Part shown: positions 47,575 to 59,299 of the stretch, piece by piece | Numbering within the stretch: the stretch's first letter is position 1 | How the letters are laid out: every line of letters starts with the position of its first letter | Source of the DNA: Brachynemurus nebulosus | Taxonomy: Eukaryota; Arthropoda; Insecta; Neuroptera; Myrmeleontidae | NCBI GenBank assembly: GCA_035578155.1 | Contig: JAPWDM010000016.1 | Span: 6,916,005 to 6,980,004 of the forward strand | DNA length: 64,000 nt | Direction of reading: 5' to 3' | Program-made: the position numbers and the translations under genes | The notes under the pieces: model-generated | What the model saw: the letters and a program-made list of their open reading frames with translations, nothing else | The model's database searches: none | Told to the model about the DNA's origin: nothing

Positions 47575-50500
47575 ATGTTTTGGAACGTTCAAGGGATTGG
47601 GAATTTTGATGATATAAACCTAAACAACGAAAAGTATGACGTGATTTGCGTGTGTGAATCATGGGTTACAGACGTAGTTGATCAAAATCTAAATTCACTA
47701 TCAAACTATAATTGCTTTAGTGCCGTAGCAGTGAAAGAAAAAAGTCGTGGTCGGGCAAGTGGGGGTATAAATATTTTTGTAAATAAATGCTTTACAAATG
47801 TTCGAATGATTGAGTGTACGACATGGTGGCTGATTATTTTAATAAAACAACGAAACATAAATATAATTCTCGCTATGGTTTACTTTAAGCCGGATCTAAA
47901 TATTGAATCTATTTTAGAGCTATTGCAAGCTACATTAGATGAAGTGGTCCAAACGTATGGAGATTCGTATTTTATAATTGGAGGCGACTTTAATTGCCGC
48001 GTTGGTGAACTTAATCAACTTGCAGTGGATATAGACATAGGAAGTAATTTAAATCATACAAGAAATAGTTTGGATGTTACATGTAACTCTAAAGGTAAAT
48101 TACTAATGGAGTTTATGGAATCATATGCGCTGCTCTTGTTGAATGGTAGGACTAAATGCGATTCTCCTGCTCAGTTTACTCATTTTAGCACGCAAGGTTG
48201 CAGCGTTATAGATTTAATTTGGTGTAGCTTCAAATCTATAGAAATAGTAAATGATTTATCTATTGGTAATTATGTTACACAATCGGATCATCTTCCCGTG
48301 TTACTGCATCTTCAGCTTCCAAAACCTGCCATCAAGGGTGCCGTGGTTACCGAAACTCCATCGACTAAATTAGCATGGTATGACGAATTATACCTTGTGT
48401 ATGCCAGTTGTATGGAATGTAGCCCAAATATTGCTTGCAATTTTGGAAAAAAAGATGTCGATTATCTCTACGAAAACCTTAAATCAACTATAATTCAGGT
48501 GTGCAATGATTTGAATATGATGAAATTTCGATCTCGAGCCAATTGTACGAATAATAACAAACCGTGGTTTGATTCTGACTGTCGCAATATGAAAAAAGTA
48601 GTAAAATCAAATCTAAATTTTTGCAAGAAAAAAGGTTTTACTTAACTGAATAAATCAGCTTACTTATCTTCAAAAAGGGAATACAAGAACCTCGTAGTAG
48701 CAAAAAAGAAATTATTCAACAAAAACATAATCGATTCCATGGCAAATGTAAGAAACTCTGCGGACTTTTGGAAGACTGTTAACAGGTTTAGAAATAACAT
48801 AAATTACGTAAAAAATGAAATAGCAATTTCTACTTGGGAACAGTTGTTCATAAACGCCAACCCCTCCGAACCTATCAGCAATACTGTTTTTATAGATGTA
48901 CGAAATCCGATTCTTGACTCATACATTACACTGGAAGAAGTTCTCCAAAGTCTCGCATCTTGCAAAAGAAACGCTGCTGCAGGTGAAGATCTTATCACAA
49001 ATGAGTTTTACAAGCATTTACCGCAGAATTGGATCCTGTACATACAGATACTATTTAACAAAATCATTGAAGACGAAGTTGTTCCAGTTGCATGGGCGAG
49101 ATCTAATACAATTCTATTATTTAAAAAGGGCGACAGGAAGGATCCAGCTAACTATAGAGGTATCGCGCTAATGAATAGTATTCTTAAAATTTTTACTCAA
49201 ATTCTTTTACAAAGAGTAAAACAGTGGTCAGATATTACTCATGCGATTCCTGAGTGCCAAGCGGGATTTAGAACGAACAGAGGGGTTATGGATAATATTT
49301 TTGTGTTGGCTACAGTAATACAATTACAGCTCCGTTTACCAAAAAGACGAGTTTATGCAGCTTTTGTAGATCTAAAACGCGCCTTCGATTCTATAAATCA
49401 TAATAAATTATGGCAAAAATTGTTTGATTTAGGTTTCAGCTCCAAGATCCTGCGGCTTATGAAAAATCTTTATGAAAATTGCACGATACGAGTGAGTTCC
49501 AATGGCGAGATATCGGCCTCAATTCGTGTTACTCAGGGTGTTCTCCAAGGGGAAATCCTAAGTCCTCAGCTTTTCAATCTTTTATAAGTGATTTGGAGAC
49601 ATTTCTTAGGCAGCACAATTGTCAAGGTCTAAATGTGGATGGTATCAATGACATATTAATGCTTCTATTTGCCGACGATCTTGTGATCTTAAGTCATTCA
49701 ACATTTGACTTAAACAACAAATTGAGTTTGCTTGATTCATACTGCACAGAGAATGGCCTCACAGTTAACATTCAGAAAACTAAAGTTGTAGTATTTCGTA
49801 GAGGTGGGAAAATACCTAACGGAAAAATCTGGTACAAAGGATCAGAATTAGAAATTGTCTCCAAATTTACATATTTAGGGGTCCCTTTTTCATCTTCATC
49901 ATTATTCTACGAAGCGGCCTCAAACTTCAAAAACAAGGCAACCATGGCAATGGGTACAGTGCTTGCTACTTGCTACACTCGTAAAAGCGAAATCACAGTC
50001 TTGGAATTCAAGAGTGGAACTGTTTCGGTCAATCGTAGAAGGAAATCTTATGTATTGTGCTCCCGTATGGAGCCTCCGGTATTTCGATACAGTGAAGACT
50101 GTCCAATCGTCTTACTATAAAAGAATATTATCTCTGCCAAAATGTACGCCTAATTACATAGTTCGTCTTGAAACAGGCTCTACCCGCCTTGCCGTAAGAA
50201 TGTTCCATGCTACCTTGAATTGAGCTCGTAAAATATTAGCAATGGATAGCGACAGGTATCCGAGAATGTGTTACAATCGGCTCCTTCAATTAGATAATGA
50301 GAGCGATGTGGACCGCAAATACAACTGGATAAGACAAATCAAATCAGTATTGTCGTTGATAGATTTTTAACAACTTTGAAGTTTTGAGAAATGCCAATTT
50401 ACTTCTGCAAAATCTCGACGAAATTTTATTATCATTGTCTGATTATTTTTACAAAAACGATCTCCTACGGTTACAGAGCTCAAACTTCTGCCACATTTAT

Positions 50501-50898
50501 AATTACTTCACTTTAAACACCAGTGTAGAACCATACATACATTTGAAATTACCACTAAAAATAATTAGTCTTTGCGCAACTGAGAACAGCGGGAAAGGAC
50601 TATACTAGAATTGTACACAATGGTTGTTTACATAGAATATGCTCTTCTAAACTTTGTACAATTTGCAATCTACAGGTATAAGAGACCCTTGGAGCATATC
50701 TTATTTGTATGTCCTATATACGAGGCACCACGTCAATACTTCTTGTCAAACTACTCAAATAATATGAATGAATTACATGACAATGCCAGAAGTCAGTTAA
50801 TTAGGTTACTATCAGACCAGTCAACGAACAATCTACGCCGCCTCTACAACTTTGTGTCAACAGCACTAAAAATTCACGCCTTTATAATGGCAGAGTAG
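47575..50898 (+). pseudogene. ORF2 of the non-LTR element (endonuclease and reverse transcriptase)
   Basis: The endonuclease part shows MFWNVQGI, CESW, GGDFNCR and QSDHLPVLL, the Asn, Glu, Asp-Asn and Ser-Asp-His motifs of APE-type nucleases. The RT part shows FKKGDRKDPANYRGIALMNS, FVDLKRAFDSINH, TQGVLQGEILSPQLF and LLFADDLVIL (the catalytic ADD box). Near the C-terminus are LEHILFVCPIYEAPR and, in a shifted frame, a C-x2-C pair (LCTIC) of a CCHC-like motif. Lesions: in-frame TAA at 48643-48645, frameshifts near 49565-49585 and 49965-50030, TGA at 50221, and further shifts near 50380 and 50650. The product would nick target DNA and copy element RNA; this copy cannot. Confidence 0.9.
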
Positions 50899-51337
50899 TG
50901 AATTTTATTATGCATATATTAATTGTACTCAGAGATTTTGTTAAGGTCGCTTGATTTTTGATTTTCTAGGTTCCTAATACCGATGCACTTTTCGGCTGAT
51001 TCCTAAAATTATTTGGAATAAACTGGTCGATAGATACAAGTAATTTATTTATTATTTATTATATTGTTACTTTTTCTGTATTATGTTGTTATTGTAATTA
51101 TAGCTATTGTTATTGCTTGTATTTGATACTGTTTGTTGTTGTTATGCTACTGATATTGGTCGTTGTTGTTATTATTGATTTATTAGATTACGTATTTCAA
51201 AAAAATTTTAAATATTCTTATTTTTTAACATATTACTTATTGTTTACAAATTGTTAACTTATCTAATGCTGGAGGAACTCTATTGTACAAAACTGTGTAT
51301 GTTTTAGAACAATAAAATTATTATTATAATAATATTA

Positions 51338-51338
<1 letters not shown>

Positions 51339-51404
<66 letters not shown>
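51339..51404. repeat. (TA)n microsatellite, 3' flank of the non-LTR element
   Basis: About 66 bp of TA directly after the retrotransposon tail. Confidence 0.95.
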
Positions 51405-51407
<3 letters not shown>

Positions 51408-51949
51408 TAAATATATTTTCCCACAGAAATAAGACTTCCCACAGAATTATAAAATCTAGATGTTATAAAATTATAAATTTAGTACAAGTTTTTCGACTTT
51501 TTCAATTGAAATTAACCTACACCTAAAAATCAAAATGGGCAAAACTAAAAACTTTAATGTACAAAAGTGACAGATGTAGCAAATGTATATCAAATTCTAT
51601 TTTTAATGAACATTATCGATAAAAAATAAATTCTAACTTGAAATTTAGTACCATGTTAAATTGTACAATGACCACGAATTTTTTATTTTTTTATAATAAT
51701 TAAATGTATTAATAGTGTGCAAGAAATAAGTTTTTTTCCCTAAAGTGACATTTGGCGCAATTTTTTTTTATTATATGATGTAGTCGTTCTTCCAATCAGT
51801 TATAGTCAGCATAATCGGCTTATAAAATCTAGATATTAGGTGGAGCACCTCGTAAAAAATAATTTTACCATAAAATTATAATTTTAACGTAAAATTATAA
51901 TTTTATAAAATCTAGATGTTAGGTGGAATAGTACCTTAAAATACGAGTA
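51405..51949. other. AT-rich interval, no gene
   Basis: No coding signal. The phrase ATAAAATCTAGATRTTAGGTGG occurs twice (about 51824-51845 and 51903-51924), and TTATAATTTTA units repeat between them. Confidence 0.35.
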
Positions 51950-52140
51950 CATTGTCCCTCGGGAATGAAACATTTTCCCGAGATAAAAAGTAGCCTATAA
52001 CCGTCCCAGTTCCGCAAGCTGTGTCTGTGCAGAGTTTCAAGTTAATTGGTTAAGCTGTTGAGGCGTGAAAGCAAGTCACACAAACAAACAAACAAGCGAA
52101 CAAATCAATCCCACTTTTGCATTTATAATATTATTTAGGA
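51950..52140 (+). mobile_element. RTE-like 3' tail
   Basis: The run GAGATAAAAAGTAGCCTATA, then GAGTTTCAAGTTAATTGGTTAAGC, CGTGAAAGCAAG, an ACAAACAAACAAAC run and TTTATAATATTATTTAGGAT is the typical 3' end of insect RTE-type non-LTR elements or the SINEs that borrow it. No upstream RT remains. Confidence 0.7.
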
Positions 52141-52729
52141 TTAGGACTAAAATAAAGTTGCTATTGACTTTTAATTACTTTTAAAAATTATTCTGACGCA
52201 ATAGTGTTTTAATTTAAATTGCTAAATATCTAATTTTAGATAAATGTAAATATTAAAGAAACCCTAACACCTTTAATTAAGATAAGAGTAGTCATTTTTA
52301 TTTCAATAGTACATAGTTAATAATAAAATCCTAATTCGTAAGGTATTTGAATAAAATATACAAAAGTGCTCAGTGAAGAACATTTTCAAAGTGCGATTCA
52401 TCTGAATTCGCACAGTAATCTAATCACTTCCTAAAATTGTTAAAAATACTCTCTAACATTTAATTTGAAATATTGTTAAGGGCCATTTTTTTTTGTTTAA
52501 TTCAGCAATTTCCAAAGTAGTCTATATCGACTCCCAAGGATCGGTAATGATCTACAAGGGGTCAACGTCGGCAGGGGGAAAAATTGAAGGTCCGTGAGAT
52601 GTAAACAGGGGAATAAAACAGCATAGTAGACGTATAGTGGAGTAGGTTGATTTGCTTGTGAGAAGTTGGTGACCTTTTTTTCACCTGAATTTGTACAGGA
52701 GGTCTATCTAATACCGAAAATCATGACAA
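52141..52729. other. AT-rich interval, no gene
   Basis: No recognisable gene or repeat boundary. Confidence 0.3.
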
Positions 52730-53872
52730 CCCGTGAAAAAATGATTGAATCTAATTGGATCAAATTGGATATAAATATATCAGATCCAATTGGATCCTAA
52801 AATTGGCCCTATCTAATTGGAGCCAATTCGATCTGAATTACCGGGTGTATTTTTAAATCTTGGATCCAATTGGATCCAACATGAACTCAAATTTTTTTAT
52901 TATCTCTTTTCTACTATCTCTCTTTCTTTATCTTTATATGTAGGTACTATACAACATTCCCTATACCTTACAGACTATGTAGCATTTCCTTTTATTGTAA
53001 ATGTTGACTCTTGTGGGATTCGATCACTATTCATGTTGCAGGTGTGTAGAATATGACGTCATTTTTTAAAGAATTGATATCTCTTAATGACTGAGCTACG
53101 CTATCATTGTTTATATGTGTCATTAAATACTACATATGTATATTTTTATATTTGATAAATTAGTAAACTTAAGAAGTTGTTAGAATTTGTTAGATTTTTA
53201 TTTTTAAATTAATACCTATTAAAAAATTACTGTTAATATTAACAAAAAAAAATTTAACAATGAATTTATTAATGACAAAAATTAGGTGTAATCATTATTA
53301 TTATACTTGAAAAGTAAAATGAGAATTTTTTACCATAATATTTTTATCAGTTAAATATCAGCAATTATACCTAAATTATTATATATCAGAAATTATCAGG
53401 AATTATTAAAAACAGGAATTGATATCCAAAAAATTTTATCCTGAAATTTATAAAGATTTTTTTTTTTATGTGAGTGGGCTTTAATTTTTTATTCGAAATT
53501 TTCAAGTATACTTTATTTTTTTTAAAAAAAAGGTGGTAATCCTAGTTGTCTTACAGCTTTGAAGTTATTAGCAACCAGCCCGTTGTAAATAAACTTAAGT
53601 TTTCGTTAAAATTAGTGGTCGATTCGATTTTTAAAAGTAAAGTTGAAACCTGCGAACAACATTTTAGTATTCCCTTTTCGTAGAATTAAGACCTAATCAT
53701 CCCTGATAGCTCCTCTGACAGCTCTTTAAAAAAGAGCAACATCGTTAATTTAAACTTTTGACCTATATAATCTATGTTTTACAATTTTCGAAATATTTCC
53801 CCGGCGGAAATAAATTTATGAAATACTATGATAAATTCGATAAAAAATTATGAAATTCTATGAAACAGCAAA

Positions 53873-55445
53873 AGTAGATGAGCTGTGACAGTACTATGAC
53901 ACAGTAAATCCCCAATTTTCCGGACTATTTTTTGACGATGTTAAGAACCGTGTAGTTTGGGGTCCTACTGTATCTCGTGTATGGATTGACCTTTGACCTG
54001 GCACGTACCGAGTACATGTATATAAAATTTGTTGTTGACATTTGACCCCCACACTCGCTCATACTGTTGGCCTTGAAATTCCAAAGACATGACTCATCAC
54101 CTCAACAACCACACAAGTAGTTAACCCATTATGCGTCACCACAATTTAGCTATCACAATTTAGTTTTGTGTTAACCCATTACCAGCCACAGTTTTTGAAT
54201 CCAAACCTAAAGAAGTTTAATATACGTCAAGGGCAGTGAAAAGAAGAAATGGATTACAAATTTGTTTGATGACACCGAACACCAGCCGTAGATTTTGAAT
54301 TTGGAGGAAATATTTGATGTACCGAAGATTTCCAATCTTTGAGATGAATATTATTCAAGACGTTGTATGCTTCATTCAGACAAAATTTGTTCATTAGAAA
54401 ATTGTATTATTTTAAAAAAATTTTATATGGAAAATAATTAGATTTTAAGTAATATATAGATTTAAGTAATTTAATTTTTTTGTATACATATTCTATAAAT
54501 AAAATTTAAAAAAAAATTATGTGCGTCTATTTTATTATTACCCTAAATTCCCCTATTTTTTACAGTAAGAAGTTTCTTTGGTTAACCTATAAAAGTATTC
54601 AAAAAAATCTTATTTATTATTCTAATTGAAAAGCATATTTCATGATACACCCTGTATAAGAATACACCCGCATACATGCATTTGTATATTATAATTATGT
54701 ATGTGTGATGTAAGTTTTAAGATGATATTCTATAAATTTTTTACCTTAAAACTACTAATTTGTAAAAAAAAATTTAGCAAATCTTAATGCTGTTATAATT
54801 TTTATATTAAACAACATAGTTAAAGTATACATATTAAGAAATAATCCAAGTATTTATTGTACAGTAATATATACGAATTTATTTGCAAACATATTATTTT
54901 TTTGCTAATTAAGCAAATATTTTTCCTGATAAATTATTTTAGTTAGATTTTGTTGACATAAAGACTACAATCATTTACTAGTATTTATAAAATTAAAATT
55001 AAATAACGATATACCGAGTGTATACATAACATATTCTTAATATACAACCGGTCAGAAATCTGGACTCTGGAGTCTGGAGTCTGAAGTCTGCCCTTGACGT
55101 ATATCAAACTTCTTTAGGTTTAGATTCAAAAACTGTGGCTGCTAATGGGTTAACACAAAACTAAATTGTGATAACTAAATTGTGGTGACGCATAATGGGT
55201 TAACTACTTGTGTGGTTATTGAGGTGATGACTCATGTCTTTGGAATTTCAAGGCCAACAGTATGAGCGAGTGTGAGGGTCAAATATCAACAACAAATACA
55301 TGTACTTGGTACGTGCCGGGTCAAAGGTCAATCCATACACGAGGTACAGTAGGACCCCAAACTACACGGTTCTTAACATCGTCAAAAAGTAGTCCGGAAA
55401 ATTGGGGTTTTACTGTGTCATAGAACTGTCACAGCTCAGCTACTA
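53873..55445. mobile_element. Non-autonomous element with ~360-bp TIRs (1.57 kb)
   Basis: Arms 53873-54237 and 55088-55445 are near-exact mirror images. They share AGCTGTGACAGTACTATGAC, TTTTTGACGATGTTAAGAAC, GTGTAGTTTGGGGTCCTACT, CACGTACCGAGTACATG, GTTAACCCATTATGCGTCAC and GAAGTTTAATATACGTCAAG. The 850-bp centre is AT-rich and non-coding. Both flanks are TATGAA-rich simple sequence, which hides any duplication. A diverged partial copy is at 11641-11960. Confidence 0.8.
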
Positions 55446-55670
55446 GTAAATTATTAAAAAATCATATTTTTTCATAGAAAATCATAAAAAATGACCACGG
55501 CTTTAATGAAAAATTATGCATTATTCTAAAACATTATGATTATGAATTATGAATAACTATGAAAAAATATGAATATCTATTACATCTGAATATCTGAAAA
55601 TCTATTAAAATCTCTGTTTTTTAACGATAATTTCTGACAAACGATGAATTCTTCTGAAAAAATATGATAA

Positions 55671-55854
55671 GGGTCAGTTTCACATGACAGTAGGCTGCTA
55701 TAACAGTAGAACTGTTAGGTGGGGGATGTTGCTACTGTGATAGTTTTACTGTTATATGATGATTCACAATATTTAAAAGTGTTTTTAACAGTAGTTTTAT
55801 TAAAATGGCGGCAAATAAAAATAACTATCAAATTGTATTTTAATACGTTTATTA

Positions 55855-55918
<64 letters not shown>

Positions 55919-56431
55919 AAATATAATAGAGAAAAAGACATTAAATGAAAACACCGTTCTTGAACAGGTTCCTTTTTGACATAGAAAATAATTTATTAAT
56001 CAAATTTTTAACGGTAAATGAGGTTTTCAGGTTGCACATTTGATTACTAAACAAAGAATTCATTTTCACACTGTCTGTCAAATTTAATTTTTTCACAATA
56101 TTTTTTCAAATATATTTTTTCTTTTTATATTATTTTTATAGTCAGATGACTTTGTGTCTCACAAACACCCATTTTTATGTTACAATTGGATTATATTTAG
56201 AAGTTTTTCTTCCAAGAACCCAATTCTTTTTATAAATTCCGCCATTTTTAATGCAATAAAATTTTACTGCGATCGCAAAAGTAGAAAAAATTCTAGTTAT
56301 AACAGTAACTGTCATAATAATCAACTGTGGTAACAGTAAGTATGTTTCACACAAAAAATTGCCTAACAGTATAGCCACGCTTACTAAATTATTACTGTGA
56401 TAGCAGTAAATTGTCTTGTGAAACTGCCACC
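55671..56431. mobile_element. PIF/Harbinger-like MITE (761 bp)
   Basis: The left end is GGGTCAGTTTCACATGACAG; the right end in reverse is GGTGGCAGTTTCACAAGACA. TAA lies on both sides (55668-55670, 56432-56434). Subterminal ACTGTTA/TAACAGT motifs recur. A (TA)n array lies inside. The 3-bp TAA duplication and ends fit PIF/Harbinger. No transposase. Confidence 0.7.
55858..55912. repeat. (TA)n microsatellite
   Basis: About 55 bp of TA inside the Harbinger-like MITE. Confidence 0.95.
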
Positions 56432-57250
56432 TAATGAATTATGGTCATAAAAGTGTCCTTTGGATATGTTTTTCATAGTTTTTCATAATTTGTCATAATT
56501 ATTTTCATTAATCTTTTTCCGTCAGGGTTGACAATTTTAAATTTCGCTCTAATTTTTGAAAGACAATTCCTCTTTAAATTGTTTTTCTATCGAAATGTAT
56601 CTATATAAAAATAAACTTTTAGATTTGCAATAAAATATTGTGTTAAATTGGTAAAGAGCCTTCTTTTATTCATGAATCCTTATTTTATTTTTGAATGTTC
56701 TTATTAAGTAGGTTATTTAACTTGAAGTGCTATTTTAATTCATAAACAAAAATGTCAAATTAGATTTGATGATCCTTCATTAAGAAATAAAATAACAGAT
56801 ACAACTGTACTTGACAAATAAAATTAAAAAGCAAATTCAACTGGACCTGTTTAATCTAATCAAAATTAAATTATCAGATCCAATCGGATCTGCCAAATAA
56901 CAAAAAAATTAAATATCAGATCTAAATGGATCTGAAAAATAAAGAAAAATAAAAAATAAAATAAATTGATCTAATTGGATCAAATTAATTGGATCTACTT
57001 GGATACAATTGGATCTGACCAATTAAAAAAAAAAAATAAAACATCAGATCCAATTGGATAACCGAGATAAAAAATTAAATCTATTTGGATCATATTAGAT
57101 CAAATTGGATCAAATATTGGATCCAATTAGATCCAAATGGATCAAATTAGATCCAATCATTTTTTCACGGGAAGTGTTCTACGAGACAAAGAACTGTGTG
57201 AACCACTGGCTTAATTAAATCATTTTTAGATTTTGAATTATTTCCATAAA

Positions 57251-57445
57251 AATGGTCTTTTAAATAACTCCAAAGGACAACATCGCAAGGATTGAGGTCT
57301 GGAATATACGGTGGCCACTCTACTCCTCCTTCTACAACAAATTGAGAGCATTCCTAACCAACAACTCGACCGTCATACATTTTATGAATAGCCTCAAAAA
57401 TTTATTGGGTTCGGTGTGCCCTTGCACCATCCTACATAAAGTAAA
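57251..57445 (-). pseudogene. mariner-like DDE transposase fragment
   Basis: Read on the minus strand: YFM-stop-DGARAH, IFEAIHKMYDGRVVG, then EWPPYIPDLNPCDVVLWSYLKDHF. These are the second-Asp block (normally QDGA.PH) and the WP-SPDLNPCDFFLWGYLK block of Tc1/mariner-type transposases common in insects. The Gln before the catalytic Asp is a stop (CAG to TAG), with two more stops nearby. Only about 65 codons survive; no TIRs recognised. Confidence 0.85.
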
Positions 57446-58499
57446 AATTCTTGACAAAACCCGTTTTCTTTGCATGTGGGAAAAATTTGGTCTCCAACAT
57501 GTTTTTGTAAGCATCTCCACTTATTGTAGTGTCAAAAAGTGCAAATAGATACCTTTTACTGACAAGGAAAGGTATCCAACTGTATCTCTCAAAAATTTTT
57601 GAAACTTTGGTGAATTGTAGATCTTATTAAAACTAATCTAAAGCCATATTTCGTTCGTGCACATAAGCGGTTTTTCAGTGTTCCAAAAAAGTGAAAAATT
57701 GAAATTTCGAAAAACCCTCCCAGCTTTACCTGAGGAAAACTATTATCTAACGAATGAACTTTAATTTGTTTTATTTCGGATGATCCAGCACCAAGTTATG
57801 AGGGGCACCGCAATTTTAGTTTTTTTCCGAGACACGTTCGAATAATTGCTGCCATTACTGTATTTTTAAATATTTCTTCATGAAAATTTTATACAATATT
57901 CTTCGAATGTTATACTTTAATGTACCACTGGTTTTGATAAAGAGATTTTAACTGTGTCATCACAAAAAAATAACAAAAACATGCTTATTTTTGTACGAAT
58001 TAACCTTACCCTCTCCTTAATGAATCAAACTTTGTATTGATTGTATAATATTGAAGCTTGAGAGATGGGACAGATATTTTCTTGATGTATATTACTACCT
58101 ATAGTAGATAGATTAAAATATGATTAGGTTGTAAAAAATAAGTTTTATAATTATTAATTATACTTATGTAATAAAATCTTGTGGTTTAAAATGAACTGGA
58201 CAAACTCTCATTGAAGGCATAACTTTTTTACTCGTTTTCTGAATGTTTATCCATGCTAATCAGCGACCAACCAATTCTCCTTTGTTATATTACGATTGTA
58301 GCAACATATCTATATATCATTTTTGGGACCTTCTACTGTTGCATTTAAACCCACAACAGTATACTTTTACTTTTTCGTGATGAAAATTCCATAACTTGAA
58401 CAATTTTCATGTATTAAATTTGATTAAATTAGGGTAAAATATTTTTAATGACAAGTCATAAAAAAAATTACAGTTGATTAAAGTTCACTTGATTTATAT

Positions 58500-58975
58500 G
58501 AAACTAGCCGTACCCGTGACGTTGTTCACGCTAAACGTTGAGTAGTTTCTTTTTCCAATTTGTAGTTTCTTGCAACACAAAATGCATTAAATTGTCTCCA
58601 AATTGACAATTGTGTATTTATTGTATTTTTCGGTACACAATTAGCAACATTTTTTTTTTATTTAAAATTCAGAAAAATTTCCAAACTATATAAAAAATTT
58701 ATTTACAATTTTGTAAACTATTTGTTACTATAGTTATGAAATTTATGAAATATGTAAATTGGCGTAATGTGTGTAGATGCTCAAAATAGTTTTTCCATTT
58801 TCCCGTGGGAATGAGACATTTTCCTGGAATAAAAAGTATCTTAGATGTTGACCCAGTTAATAAGTTATCATCACACCAAATTTCATTAAAATCCGTCCAG
58901 TAGTTTTTACGTGATGCGTGAACAGACAGACAGACAGACAGAGACAGATTTACAGTTTTATTATATGTATAGATG
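58500..58975 (+). mobile_element. RTE-like fragment with ACAG-repeat tail
   Basis: Begins AAACTAGCCGTACCCGTGACG, passes GAATGAGACATTTTCCTGGA and TAAAAAGTATCTTAGATGTTG, then CCAAATTTCATTAAAATCCGTCCAGTAGTTTTTACGTGATGCGTGA (read as consecutive phrases), and ends in (ACAG)n. This is the usual arrangement of an RTE 3' end. No coding part remains. Confidence 0.7.
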
Positions 58976-59062
58976 TATAAATAGCCTTTCCGCAGTAGTT
59001 TATTTTCGGGTCACCAGATAGCATATCAAAATTCTCCGTTTTCCAATACAATTGTCAACATT

Positions 59063-59290
59063 TTAAGGTTTGTAATCTACACAATAATGATATTGTTCAT
59101 AAACATGTTCAAAGCAAAAATATCGTTCACACCAAGCACATCTTACAAAAGCCGGTTTACCACATACACTATACTTTGGTGCTCTTCTTTCTTCTTTGGA
59201 AAAGCAATATGTTACAGAATTTTCAAAACTTTCTGGTCGTTGGTCAATATATCCACTTTTATACCATCCATACTTGAACAAATTTTGAAA
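59063..59290 (-). CDS. Cys/His-rich small ORF, possible transposase C-terminus
   Basis: About 75 codons, with no clear ATG (the frame is open from a stop near 59297). After FKYGWYKSGYIDQRPESF it reads YSVCGKPAFVRCAWCERY, then FCFEHVYEQYHYCVDYKP. That gives a C-x7-C-x2-C-x4-C-x2-H-x5-H-x-C arrangement, typical of a zinc-binding module. It recalls the cysteine-rich tails of piggyBac-type and some other insect transposases, but I cannot assign a family. It lies inside the 4.4-kb TIR element, so it may be the remnant of that element's transposase. It could equally be the last exon of a host gene. Confidence 0.45.
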   Translation of the reverse strand, partial: FQNLFKYGWYKSGYIDQRPESFENSVTYCFSKEERRAPKYSVCGKPAFVRCAWCERYFCFEHVYEQYHYCVDYKP

Positions 59291-59299
59291 ACATTATCC

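Larger units (their letters stand above)
46291..51338 (+). mobile_element. APE-type non-LTR retrotransposon (~5 kb), decayed
   Basis: Order: 5' UTR with a tRNA-like segment, ORF1 (RRM-like nucleic acid chaperone type), ORF2 (AP endonuclease, reverse transcriptase, C-terminal Cys/His region), 3' UTR ending in AATAAAATTATTATTATAAT. Both ends abut (TA)n arrays (46100-46290 and 51339-51404), so it appears to have inserted into a TA microsatellite. Several stops and frameshifts disable it. Clade is uncertain: the RT looks like the L2/CR1/I-side clades rather than RTE or R2, which lack this combination. Confidence 0.9.
52730..57171. mobile_element. Composite bounded by GGATC-rich inverted ends (4.4 kb)
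   Basis: The ends are inverted: CCCGTGAAAAAATGATTGAA on the left, CCCGTGAAAAAATGATTGGA on the right in reverse. Both continue into repeated ATTGGATC / AATTGGATCC units (left to about 52880; right from about 56860). The interior contains two further inverted-repeat elements (53873-55445 and 55671-56431). No target duplication was resolved and no coding region seen. It could be one old transposon with nested insertions. Confidence 0.6.
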
